Shown one piece after another: positions 36,801 to 44,764 of a stretch of 64,000 nucleotides of DNA. The first letter of the stretch is position 1. Every line of letters begins with the position of its first letter. The notes below the pieces were generated by a model. It worked only from the letters and a program-made list of their open reading frames with translations. It was not told the origin of the DNA and made no database searches. Location of the stretch: assembly GCF_016617715.1 (NCBI RefSeq), contig NZ_CP067225.1, positions 2,920,001-2,984,000 on the forward strand, in the 5' to 3' direction. The translations under genes were made by a program, and so were the position numbers. Source of the DNA: Paracoccus sp. MC1862 (GTDB taxonomy: Bacteria; Pseudomonadota; Alphaproteobacteria; Rhodobacterales; Rhodobacteraceae).

Positions 36801-37228
36801 GCCTCCAGCGGAAAGCGCCGCAGGACGCCCGCGCAGAAGCTGTGGATGGTCTGGACCTTCAGGCCCCCCGGCGTCTCGATGGCTTGGGCAAACAGACGCC
36901 GCGCCGCGTTCAGGTCGGCCCCCGCGCCCACGCCCATGCGCGCCAGCCGCCCGGTCAGGGCGGCGTCGTCCAGCATCGCCCATTCGCCCAGGCGGCGCAG
37001 CAGGCGGTTCTGCATCTCGGTCGCGGCGGCCTTGGTATAGGTCAGGCAGAGGATGCGTTCCGGCCGCGTCCCCGCCAGCAGCAGCCGCGCCACCCGGTCG
37101 GTCAGCACGCTGGTCTTGCCGGACCCCGCGTTGGCCGTCAGCCAGGTGGAACGGTCCGGGTCCGCCGCGACGTGCTGGGCGCGGGTCGCGGGGTCCGGCC
37201 CCATGCCCTTCACGGAAAGATCATTCAT
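33809..37228 (-). CDS. addA: double-strand break repair helicase-nuclease AddA
   Basis: A 1139-residue UvrD-like helicase with a C-terminal nuclease, the alphaproteobacterial counterpart of RecB. Walker A is ANAGSGKT at about 32-39, the DEAQDT Walker B near 393, and the nuclease motif ALDYKSNA near 1060. With AddB it resects DNA ends for RecA loading. I start it at the ATG at 37228 (MNDLSVKGM), which overlaps the addB stop by 8 bases; an ATG further upstream at 37294 lies inside addB. Confidence 0.94.
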   Translation of the reverse strand: MNDLSVKGMGPDPATRAQHVAADPDRSTWLTANAGSGKTSVLTDRVARLLLAGTRPERILCLTYTKAAATEMQNRLLRRLGEWAMLDDAALTGRLARMGVGAGADLNAARRLFAQAIETPGGLKVQTIHSFCAGVLRRFPLEAGVPHGFAELDERSAANLRAEIIERMAGDDAPEMADLLALQSDSGLDDFLANLKDFDRPPCPETLWTACGLPHGFDEPALLAQCFDGDEATLIPALIPLLQAGGKTDAGAAAKLSVRVWDRAGIEELVTLEAVLLTGESAKAPFSAKRDSFPTKALREGSCAALMGRLDRLMSRVEAARPMRLQLAHARRTLALQRFGHAFGSRYAAAKTAGGWLDFDDLIGRTAKLLDDSAMAQWVLFRLDGGIDHILVDEAQDTSPLQWRVIQRLTDEFTAGAGAADRARTLFVVGDPKQSIYSFQGADIAVFEARHAEFSAAFDAAGQPMQDAALRHSFRSSPAILRLTDAVFSGEAAQGLGDTPSHIAFHEGMPGRVDLWPPVPDPEKPEAMPWHAPVDTVAANAAPRVLAEAVAKAAHDMIGTPITLRNARVRPLRPGDILILVQRRSAIFHDLIRALKQAGLPVAGADRLRLGGELAVKDIRAVLSVLATPEDDLSLAAALRSPIFGLSEEELYRLAAPRKGLLIQALRRSGHERAREILSDLQGQADFLRPYDLISRLLVRHGGRARLIGRLGPEAEDGIDELLAQALTYETSETPSLTGFLVWLADDEAQVKRQPGAAQEGAGLIRVMTVHGAKGLESPVVILPDCAKRKGPGRTAQTILPDDGPPAHWRAAKAWQTPQVQDWIARDQQRQEEERRRLLYVGLTRAESWLIVAAAGETGAATESWHAMVADGVSRAEGLAQADLPCDWGDCGIRRLSFGDWPTLAEAEVRAARPAVTLPDCLHEKAPPVPHAPGPVAATALGGDKVLASDPANGGGREAALLAGTRLHLLLEHLPGVPPEERPARARDLLAGAEGGLPTEPELAALLEELAALVEAEELAPLFSPQGTVLREVALTAPLPGGRRLSGTIDRLIVTEGLVTALDYKSNAAVPETVDAVPEGYLRQMAAYRHALRAIYPGRRIDCAILWTRARQAMTLPDPLLDAAWEAAMRGLDPARVRP

Positions 37229-40157
37229 GGCCCACCCTGATCGGTTGCGGCGGATCGGCCTCGGACCATTCGCCATAGCGGGCAAGGTGGTCATAGTCCG
37301 ACCCGAAGCCCGTCCGCTCCATCGCGCGGCGGGCGGTGAAGCCGTGCTCGCCCTGCAGATAGGCCGAGATCAGGGCGACGAACTGGTCCCAGGTTTCCGC
37401 CATCTCGTCGTCCCAGCCGCGCGGCGTGGTCTCTCCCTCGCCACCAAGGCGGATATAGCGCAGGTCCGCGACCTTCATCTTCTGGCCGAAGGCGCCGCGT
37501 TCCGCCATCGCGGCTTCCAGTGGAAGCTGCTTGTCGAACGTCAGGATCTGCGGGCGGGTGGGGGGCGTCCCGGACTTGTAGTCATAGATCACCGCCCGCC
37601 CGTCCTGCAGCCGGTCGATGCGGTCCGGCTTGGCGGTCAGGGTGAAGTCCAGCCCATCCACGGTCAGCCGGTACTGCCGCTCGACCACCAGCGGCTGGCC
37701 CGCCTGCAGTCGCTCATGCTCGTCCCGCACCAGCCGCTGCGCGATGCCCGCGATCCGCGCCCGCCAGAACATCCGCACCGAGGGCCAAGGCACCTGTTCG
37801 GCCAGCACCCGGTCGGCGGCCTCCATCAGCCGGGTCAGCAGCGCCTCGGGGCCTTCGTGCGGCTGCGGGGTGGGCGACAGGAAGCTCTGGATGATCGCGT
37901 GCAGCACGTTGCCGCGCTCCGCCGCATCGGGCTGGGGGCAGAGCGGGTCCAGCGCCCGCAGCCGCAGCACGTGGCGTGCATAGATCGCATACGGATCGCG
38001 TATCAACTGTGCGACCGCCGTGACCGACAATTCCCGGATCGCAGGCGCAGGCGGGCGGGGCGAGGGACGGGGGCAGGGGGGCGCCGCATCCTGCGCCCTC
38101 GGGGCCGCAATCGCCGCCGCCCGGTCGAGCCACAGCTGCCCCCGCGCCCGCATCGCCGCCAGCGCGGCGGGACCGCCCTGTGCGGGCAGCCCGTTCATCA
38201 GGTTCATCAGCCGGTTGAGCCAGCGCGAAGGGATCGTCTCGGATTCGTCGCTGCGATGCGCCCGCGACAGCACCACCTTCGGCGCGGCCACGCTGATCTG
38301 GAAGTCGTGCGCCGCCAGCCCGATGCGCCGTTCCGGCAGCGTCAGCCCCGCCTGCCGCCGCATCGGCCTGCTGAGCCAGGGGTCGGGATCCAGCGCCTGC
38401 GGCCAGCCGCCCTCGTTCAGTCCGCCAAGGATAACAAGGCCCTGCGCTTCGGTCCGCGCCTCGCGCGGGCCACGGATGCGGACCAGCGGATGCGCCGCGG
38501 CATCCACCCGCACCGCCTGCCCTTGCAGCAGATCGGCCAGCAGCCGGGCAAAGTCCCTCGCCGGCATCTCCGGGCCGTGGGCTGCGTGCAGCGCCAAGTG
38601 ATCCAGCACCGCCCGCAGCTTCTCGCCCGCGCTTTCGGCGTAAAGCGCCGAGGCTTCCACCTCGCCACCCGGTCCCGCCGCCCATAGTTCGGCCAGCCTG
38701 CGGTGGCGGGCGACGCGTTCCGCCAGCGGCAGCGGCCCGCCATCCGCGATCAGCGGCACCGTCGCATCCAGCATCCGGGCGATCCCGTCCGCCCATGCGG
38801 CACGCACTGCATTCGGCTTGCCGCGCCGGCCTCGGGCGCCCCATGTCCGCAGCGCCTCGCCATCCGGGAAGGCGGGACCGTGGCGGCGCAGGTGCAGTTC
38901 CAGTTCGCGCGTCTGCAGCAGGTGCAGGCGGCGGGCATGGCGGCCGCCTCCGGTCGCGGTCAGGGGGTGCTTGAGCAGGATCAGCGCCGTATCGATGCCT
39001 AGGGGGCGCCCCGGCAGGCTGGCCACATGGCGCACGAAAAGGCCCGCGGCGGTCAGCGGCAGCGGCACGCCCGCGCTGTCGTCGGCGATGATCCCCCAGC
39101 GGTCCAGCGCCGCCGAGACCCGCCGCGTCAGGCTGCGGTCGGCGGCGATCAGCGTCACCGGCTCGCCCCTGTGGACGGCCTCGCGGATCAGCGCGGCGAG
39201 CGCGCCCGCCTCGGCGGCGGGGCTTTCGGCCTCGATCAGCGTCAGGCCCTCGGTCGCCCGTTCCAGATCGCCCAGCGAAGGCCCCTCGGCCACCCACTGG
39301 TCGGTCACGGGCGCGGGCCGCAGCGCAAGGCTGACCAGCCGGTTCCGCGCCGGAGCCGCCGCCCGCGCCTCGGTCCAGGGGCGTGGCACCCCGCAACTGG
39401 CGACAAGCGGGCCGAGGCGGGCCTGCGGGTGATCCTCGTTGCCGTCGCGCAGCATCGACCAGACGTGGCCGGGGGTGTCGGGGTCGTGGCCGGGCAGGAT
39501 CACCGCGCCCTCGGGCAGGCGGGCGACGGCCTCCATGAACAGCCGCGTGGCCCCGTGCGAGCCGCTGGAGCCGGCGACGATCACCGGCCCTTGCGGCAGG
39601 TTCTGCCCCTCGGCCCAGTCGGCGGCCAGCCGCGTGGCGGCGGCATGGGCCTGCGCCTCGCGGTCGATGGGCTGGCCGTCGAGGTGAAAGCCCGCCGCGA
39701 TCCGCAGGAAGGCCAGCGTGCGCTGCCAGTGGGCGGCGTGATCGGCGGCGTCGATGCCGTCCAGCGCGTCCGGACCCAGCCCCTCGGCCTGCATCTCGGC
39801 CATCAGTTCCGCCAGCGAGCGGGTCAGCGCCGGGACCGACTGCCCGGTGTCATCGCCCGCCATCGCCCGCGCGACCAGATGCGCCAGTTGAAGCTGCCGC
39901 GCCAAGGGGGGCGCGGGCGGGGGAAAGCCGCATTCGCTGCCGATCTCGGCGATCAGCCGCAGGCGCGGCAGAAGCAGGGGACCGGCCTCGTGGAAGGCCG
40001 CCTCGATGGCCCGCAGGGTGTGGCTGGAGTTGCCGTAGATGGTGACGGCGGCAAGCGCCTCGGGCGGACGCCCGGCCATGCGGGACAGCAACCCGCGCAC
40101 GAGTTCGGCGCCGAAATCGACGCCGGGGGGAAGGGCATAAAGGCCGCGCATCGTCAT
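37221..40157 (-). CDS. addB: double-strand break repair protein AddB
   Basis: A 978-residue partner of AddA, with an inactive helicase-like N-terminal part and a RecB-family nuclease domain near the C-terminus (VIYDYKSGTP near 860). The alphaproteobacterial form lacks a canonical Walker A, as here. The start ATG at 40157 overlaps the nucleotidyltransferase gene by 4 bases; the longer open frame upstream only shadows that gene. Confidence 0.92.
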   Translation of the reverse strand: MTMRGLYALPPGVDFGAELVRGLLSRMAGRPPEALAAVTIYGNSSHTLRAIEAAFHEAGPLLLPRLRLIAEIGSECGFPPPAPPLARQLQLAHLVARAMAGDDTGQSVPALTRSLAELMAEMQAEGLGPDALDGIDAADHAAHWQRTLAFLRIAAGFHLDGQPIDREAQAHAAATRLAADWAEGQNLPQGPVIVAGSSGSHGATRLFMEAVARLPEGAVILPGHDPDTPGHVWSMLRDGNEDHPQARLGPLVASCGVPRPWTEARAAAPARNRLVSLALRPAPVTDQWVAEGPSLGDLERATEGLTLIEAESPAAEAGALAALIREAVHRGEPVTLIAADRSLTRRVSAALDRWGIIADDSAGVPLPLTAAGLFVRHVASLPGRPLGIDTALILLKHPLTATGGGRHARRLHLLQTRELELHLRRHGPAFPDGEALRTWGARGRRGKPNAVRAAWADGIARMLDATVPLIADGGPLPLAERVARHRRLAELWAAGPGGEVEASALYAESAGEKLRAVLDHLALHAAHGPEMPARDFARLLADLLQGQAVRVDAAAHPLVRIRGPREARTEAQGLVILGGLNEGGWPQALDPDPWLSRPMRRQAGLTLPERRIGLAAHDFQISVAAPKVVLSRAHRSDESETIPSRWLNRLMNLMNGLPAQGGPAALAAMRARGQLWLDRAAAIAAPRAQDAAPPCPRPSPRPPAPAIRELSVTAVAQLIRDPYAIYARHVLRLRALDPLCPQPDAAERGNVLHAIIQSFLSPTPQPHEGPEALLTRLMEAADRVLAEQVPWPSVRMFWRARIAGIAQRLVRDEHERLQAGQPLVVERQYRLTVDGLDFTLTAKPDRIDRLQDGRAVIYDYKSGTPPTRPQILTFDKQLPLEAAMAERGAFGQKMKVADLRYIRLGGEGETTPRGWDDEMAETWDQFVALISAYLQGEHGFTARRAMERTGFGSDYDHLARYGEWSEADPPQPIRVGHE

Positions 40158-40837
40158 GGCACGGCCTCCAGCATCGCCTCGGCCAGCGGGATGCAGTCGG
40201 GGCGGCCCACGTCGCACCAGCCGCCGGGGTGGACGATGCCATAGGCGCGGCCATCCGCGATCATCCGGTCCCAGAGGCGGTTGAGCGAGAAGGCGGGTTC
40301 CCCGATCCCGGCCAGTCCCTCGGTGCGGATGATCTGGCAGCCGGTATAGACGAAGTCTCCGCCGCGGGTGATCCGGCCCTGCGGGTCCAGCGCGAAGTCG
40401 CCGCCGCCGATGCGGCCTTGTGCTTGCTCGACGGGAACCAGCATCAGCAGCGCGTCCATGCGGTTGTCCCACGCCGCCCGCAGCGCGGCGACAGGGTTTG
40501 GCCCGGTCCAGATCACATCCGGGTTCATCGTCAGAACCGGGTCGTGGCCCAGCAGCGGCAGGGCCTTCTTCAGCCCGCCCCCGGTTTCCAGCAGGGTGTC
40601 GGTTTCGTCCGAGATCAGGACCTCGCCGCCCGCGAGATGGTCCACGATCTGCCGCCCGAGGTGATGCACGTTGACCACGATCCGCCGCGCCCCACCTGCG
40701 CGGGCAAGCGCCAGCGCATGGTCGATCAGCGGCCGCCCCGCCACCGGGATCAGGGGTTTCGGCGTCACGTCGGTCAGGGGCGCCATCCGCGTCCCCTTTC
40801 CGGCGGCGAACAGCATCAGCGTATCGGGCGCGCTCAT
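40154..40837 (-). CDS. murU: nucleotidyltransferase, MurU-type (N-acetylmuramate-1-phosphate uridylyltransferase)
   Basis: A 227-residue sugar-1-phosphate nucleotidyltransferase. The signature LFAAGKGTRMAPLTDVTPKP lies at 9-28 and the metal-binding Asp in TMNPDVIWTG follows. Because it directly follows an AmgK-like kinase, the likely job is making UDP-N-acetylmuramate during peptidoglycan recycling, as MurU does in Pseudomonas putida. Overlaps its neighbours by 4 bases on both sides. Confidence 0.8.
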   Translation of the reverse strand: MSAPDTLMLFAAGKGTRMAPLTDVTPKPLIPVAGRPLIDHALALARAGGARRIVVNVHHLGRQIVDHLAGGEVLISDETDTLLETGGGLKKALPLLGHDPVLTMNPDVIWTGPNPVAALRAAWDNRMDALLMLVPVEQAQGRIGGGDFALDPQGRITRGGDFVYTGCQIIRTEGLAGIGEPAFSLNRLWDRMIADGRAYGIVHPGGWCDVGRPDCIPLAEAMLEAVP

Positions 40838-42273
40838 TGTCCCGTTCCGCAGCGGGCGCGGATCGCCGCGATGACCTGGGGCGATGGCGGGGGCACGTCC
40901 TTCAGCACCCGCGCCAGGGGCGCCAGCGCCGGATGCGCAAGGTTGCGGGTGATCGCGGCCCAGACGCGCGGCATCATGTCGAGGTAGCGGGCCTTGCCGT
41001 CCTGCAGGCAGAGGCGGGTGAAGATCCCCATGATCCGCAGGTTGCGCTGCGCCCCCAGCAGGGCGTAGGCGGCGCGGAATGCGGCGTAGTCCCCTTCCGT
41101 CGCGGTCAGGTAGCGGGTGATCGCGGCTTCCTCGATCTCGGGGGACACGTCGCGGCGGGCATCCTGCAGGACCGAGGCCAGCTCATAGGCCGGATGCGCC
41201 GTCACGGCGTCCTGAAAGTCCAGAAGGCCCAGCGGCGCCTCGCCCCGCCAGACCAGGTTTTCCGCGTGGAAATCGCGCAGGGACAGGACCGGCAGGGTGT
41301 CGTCGCAAAGCGCGGCATGAAGCGTGGCAATGTTTCGGGACAGTGCGGCCGCGTCGATGGGCGCCCCTGCGGCGGCGGCATAGTCCGCAAACAGCCCCAC
41401 CTGTTCCGCCAGCGCCGGGCCGTCGAGCGCGGGGACGAACTCGGGCGGGCGGTGACTGTGCAGGTCCACGACCAGGTCCGCGATGCGGTCGTAGATCGCG
41501 GGCGCGGCCTCGGGCTGGCGGTCAAGGACGCGGGCCACGAGGTCGTCGCCCAGATCCTCGACCACGGCCAGTCCGTGGGGTTCGTTATGGGCGATGGGCG
41601 CGGGGGCGTGAAAGCCGCGCTGGCGCAGCCAGTCGGTCATTTCCAGATAGCGGGGCATCGCGCCGGTGGGGTCGTCCATCAGGACCGCTGTGCCGTCCTC
41701 ACCCCAGAGCCGGAAATAGCGCCGGGCCGAGGCGTCGCCCGCCAGCGGCGCGACCCGCGCGCCCGCCCAGCCGGCGGCCTGCAGAAACTGCGCGATCTCC
41801 AGCAGCCTCGGCGCGTCGGACCAGCGGGTGGGATCGCCCGACAGGACGATCTGGCGGCGGTCGTTTTCCAAGGGGTGCAGCGTCACGGTCAGCACGCCGG
41901 GCGGCGGGGCGCCCAACCGGTCGGGCCATTCGATGAGGGTGATCGCCTGCGTCATCGCCTCGTCCAGCCCGAGTTCCACCAGCTCCGAAGGGTCGGTCAG
42001 GCGGTACAGGTCTGCGTGCCAGATCTCGACCCCCGCCACGTCGCGGTAGGTCTGGACAAGGGTGAAGGTGGGGCTGGGCACGTCCTCGGGCGCCTCGCCC
42101 TGCCGGGCGCGGATCAGGGCGCGGGCGAAATGGGTCTTGCCGGCGCCCACGGGGCCTTCCAGCAGCAGGGTGTCGCCGGGGCGCAGCACGGCCCCCAGCA
42201 CGCGGGCCAAGGCGGCGGTCAGCGTTTCATCGGCGTCGCCGAGGGCGGCGAGGGCGGGAAGGGTCATGTCCAT
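40834..42273 (-). CDS. fusion of TsaE ATPase and AmgK-like sugar kinase
   Basis: A 479-residue two-domain protein. Residues 1-155 are TsaE, the ATPase needed for tRNA t6A37 formation: Walker A GPVGAGKT (40-47), SPTFTLVQTY, HADLYRL and IEWPDRL. Residues from about 165 onward are an aminoglycoside-phosphotransferase-fold kinase with the loop LRDFHAENLVW and the metal-binding LLDFQDAVTAHPAYELASVLQDAR region typical of AmgK, the N-acetylmuramate/GlcNAc kinase. It precedes murU with a 4-base overlap, so the AmgK-MurU recycling pair is intact. Fusions of this kind occur in other alphaproteobacteria. The start could also be the ATG at 42267. It begins 10 bases after the iclR-like gene ends. Confidence 0.88.
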   Translation of the reverse strand: MDMTLPALAALGDADETLTAALARVLGAVLRPGDTLLLEGPVGAGKTHFARALIRARQGEAPEDVPSPTFTLVQTYRDVAGVEIWHADLYRLTDPSELVELGLDEAMTQAITLIEWPDRLGAPPPGVLTVTLHPLENDRRQIVLSGDPTRWSDAPRLLEIAQFLQAAGWAGARVAPLAGDASARRYFRLWGEDGTAVLMDDPTGAMPRYLEMTDWLRQRGFHAPAPIAHNEPHGLAVVEDLGDDLVARVLDRQPEAAPAIYDRIADLVVDLHSHRPPEFVPALDGPALAEQVGLFADYAAAAGAPIDAAALSRNIATLHAALCDDTLPVLSLRDFHAENLVWRGEAPLGLLDFQDAVTAHPAYELASVLQDARRDVSPEIEEAAITRYLTATEGDYAAFRAAYALLGAQRNLRIMGIFTRLCLQDGKARYLDMMPRVWAAITRNLAHPALAPLARVLKDVPPPSPQVIAAIRARCGTGQ

Positions 42274-42283
42274 GGCGGCGAAA

Positions 42284-43135
42284 CTAGCCCCTGCGCGGGG
42301 CCGGGGGAAGATGCCCGGAGGGTCCGCCCAGGGCCGCGCCCAGCGCCGCTGCGGCCTCGGCCACCCGGCGCCCCAGCGCGGCCAGCGCGGCGTCGTCCAG
42401 CCGCGCCGAGGGGCCGACCAGTCCCAGCGCCGCCACCGGCTCGCCCGCGCCGCCGAAGACCGGCGCGGCGATGCCGTTCTGCCCGAGGGTGGCTTCGCCC
42501 CGCTCCGTCAGCCAGCCGCCGTGCCGCAGGGTTGCAAGATCGGCGGTCAGTTCCCCCTGATCGGTCAGCGAACGCGGCGTCAGCGCGGGCAGGGCGGCGC
42601 GGCCCAGCAGCGCGCGGACCCGTGCCAGCGGCAGATGCGCGATCAGCGCCTTGCCGGGGGCACTTGCGTGATAAGGCAGGCGGGTGCCGGGCGGCAGGAC
42701 GGCGCGCAGGGTTGCGCCGCCCGGCGCCTCCGCCACCACCAGCGCCGAATCCCCGTCCGGCACCGCCAGCACGGCGGTTTCGCCGCTGTCCTGTGCCAGC
42801 CGCGCCAGAACCGGGCGGGCGCGCTCGGCCAGACCTCCGCGCCGCAGGAAGGCGGCGCCAAGGCGGAAGGCGCCGGGGCCGACGGTCCAGATCTGCGTTG
42901 CCGGATCGGCCTCGGCCAGCCTGCGGGCGGCCAAGGCCGACAGCAGACGATGCACCGTCGAGGGCGCCAGCCCCAGCCGTCGCCCCAGTTCGGACAGGGT
43001 CAGCCCGTCGCTTTCGGCCAGCACCTCCAGCAGCATCAGCGCCCGGTCCACCACGGGGGAACCGACGGCCGGTCCCTGTCGCGGGGCGCGGGCGGGCGAG
43101 GGGGCAGGGCCCTTGCGGATTCGTGCGTCGTCCAT
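42284..43135 (-). CDS. IclR-family transcriptional regulator
   Basis: A 283-residue regulator with an N-terminal winged helix (about 27-90: VVDRALMLLEVLAESDGLTLSELGRRLGLAPSTVHRLL region) and a C-terminal effector domain with the IclR segment YHASAPGKALIAHLP. I start at the ATG at 43135, since a TTG upstream only lengthens a Pro/Arg-rich tail. It is divergent from the NCS2 permease and likely controls it; the intergenic region has a palindrome. It may also be transcribed into tsaE-amgK, which starts 10 bases later. Confidence 0.88.
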   Translation of the reverse strand: MDDARIRKGPAPSPARAPRQGPAVGSPVVDRALMLLEVLAESDGLTLSELGRRLGLAPSTVHRLLSALAARRLAEADPATQIWTVGPGAFRLGAAFLRRGGLAERARPVLARLAQDSGETAVLAVPDGDSALVVAEAPGGATLRAVLPPGTRLPYHASAPGKALIAHLPLARVRALLGRAALPALTPRSLTDQGELTADLATLRHGGWLTERGEATLGQNGIAAPVFGGAGEPVAALGLVGPSARLDDAALAALGRRVAEAAAALGAALGGPSGHLPPAPRRG

Positions 43136-43173
43136 GCGCCGGCCAAGCTGCCGCAAACCGCGCTACCCCGCAA

Positions 43174-43186
43174 TCCGCATCGCGGA
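43174..43186. promoter_or_regulatory. palindrome in the iclR/permease divergent region
   Basis: TCCGC-ATC-GCGGA is a perfect 5+3+5 inverted repeat between iclR and the permease gene. Nearby CCGCAA-type half-sites at 43151 and 43169 repeat with 18-base spacing. A plausible operator for the IclR protein, not proven. Confidence 0.35.
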
Positions 43187-43277
43187 AAGCCGCAGGAAAG
43201 CCTTTGCGCCGCGCCGCCTCCGTTGCAGTCTGGCCCCGAGGGACCGGGCGGACCGACAGGCCCGGCAGGAGGAAACC

Positions 43278-44759
43278 ATGACCGACCTGACCAACCGGGG
43301 GGCCGTGCATCCGGTGGATGCGATGCTGCCCGCGCCGCGCCTGTTCACGCTGGGGCTGCAGCATGTGCTGGTGATGTATGCGGGCGCCATCGCGGTGCCG
43401 CTGATCGTCGGCCGCGCCCTGCAGCTTCCGCCCGAGGAGGTGGCCTTCCTGATCTCGGCCGATCTTTTCGTCTGCGGTATCGCCTCGATCATCCAGTCGC
43501 TGGGGGCGGGGGCTTGGCTGGGTGTCAGGATGCCGGTGATGATGGGCGTGACCTTCGCCGCCGTAGGTCCGATGGTCGCCATCGCCAACCAGACGCCGGG
43601 GCAGGAAGGCGCGCGGGCGCTGTTCGGGGCGGTGATCGGGGCGGGGGTGATCTCGATCCTGATCGCGCCGCTGGTCAGCCGGATGCTGCGGTTCTTCCCG
43701 CCGGTGGTGACGGGGACGGTGATCCTCGTGATCGGGGTCAGCCTGATGCCCATCGGCATCAACTGGATCTTCGGGCTGCAGGTCGGACCGACCGCGCCCA
43801 CGCTGGTGGACCCGGCGATGCAGGCCTGGCTGGACGCGCAGGTCGCGGCCGGCGGCGTCCCCGAGGGGCTGCGCCTTGCGCCGAGCATGCCGAACACGCT
43901 TTACGCCGCCCCCCGCAACATGGTGATCGCTGCCGTGGTGCTGGCGACGATCCTGCTGATCGCCCGCTTCGCCCGCGGGTTCCTGGCCAATATCGCGGTG
44001 CTGGTCGGCATCCTCGTCGGCGGCATCCTCGCCACGGCGCTGGGACTGATGCAGTTCGAGAAGGTCGCCGCCGCCGCCTGGTTCGCGCCGATCCGGCCCT
44101 TCCATTTCGGCATGCCGATCTTCGATCCGCTGATGATCCTGACCATGACGATGGTCATGCTGGTGGTGATGATCGAATCGACGGGCATGTTCCTTGCGCT
44201 GGGCAACATGGTGGACCAGCGCATCGACCAGCCGAGGCTTGCCGCGGGCCTGCGCGCCGATGGCGTGGGCACACTTCTGGGGGGCATCTTCAACACCTTT
44301 CCCTATACCTCGTTCAGCCAGAACGTGGGGCTGGTGGCTGTGACCGGAGTGCGCTCGCGCCATGTCTGCGTGGCGGGCGGCGCGATCATGATCGTCCTCG
44401 GGCTGATCCCCAAGATGGGTGCCCTGGTCGAGGCGCTGCCCACGGTCGTCCTTGGCGGCGCCGGGGTGGTGATGTTCGGGATGGTCGCGGCGACCGGCAT
44501 CCGGGTGCTGTCGCAGGTTGATTTCGCCGGCAACCGGCACAACCTGTTCGTGGTGGCGGTGTCGATCGGCATGGGCATGATCCCGATGATCGCCAACAAC
44601 TTCGACCAGTGGCTGCCCGCCGGGACCAAGGTGCTGACCCATTCAGGCATCTTGCTGGCGGCGCTGTCGGCGGTGTTCCTGAACTGGTTCTTCAACGGCG
44701 CGCGCCATGTCGATCAGGCGGAACTGACCCGCGCCGCCGCGCAGGCCGACGCCCACTGA
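43278..44759 (+). CDS. NCS2-family nucleobase:cation symporter (xanthine/uracil permease type)
   Basis: A 493-residue inner-membrane transporter with about 14 helices. The NCS2 signature FSQNVGLVAVTGVRSR is present and substrate-site segments (IESTGMFLALG) match the xanthine/urate branch better than uracil. The ATG follows AGGAGGAAACC, one of the best ribosome sites in the window. Divergent from an IclR regulator, which suggests substrate-controlled expression. No purine catabolism enzymes are adjacent, so the exact substrate is open. Confidence 0.88.
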   Translation: MTDLTNRGAVHPVDAMLPAPRLFTLGLQHVLVMYAGAIAVPLIVGRALQLPPEEVAFLISADLFVCGIASIIQSLGAGAWLGVRMPVMMGVTFAAVGPMVAIANQTPGQEGARALFGAVIGAGVISILIAPLVSRMLRFFPPVVTGTVILVIGVSLMPIGINWIFGLQVGPTAPTLVDPAMQAWLDAQVAAGGVPEGLRLAPSMPNTLYAAPRNMVIAAVVLATILLIARFARGFLANIAVLVGILVGGILATALGLMQFEKVAAAAWFAPIRPFHFGMPIFDPLMILTMTMVMLVVMIESTGMFLALGNMVDQRIDQPRLAAGLRADGVGTLLGGIFNTFPYTSFSQNVGLVAVTGVRSRHVCVAGGAIMIVLGLIPKMGALVEALPTVVLGGAGVVMFGMVAATGIRVLSQVDFAGNRHNLFVVAVSIGMGMIPMIANNFDQWLPAGTKVLTHSGILLAALSAVFLNWFFNGARHVDQAELTRAAAQADAH

Positions 44760-44764
44760 GGGGC

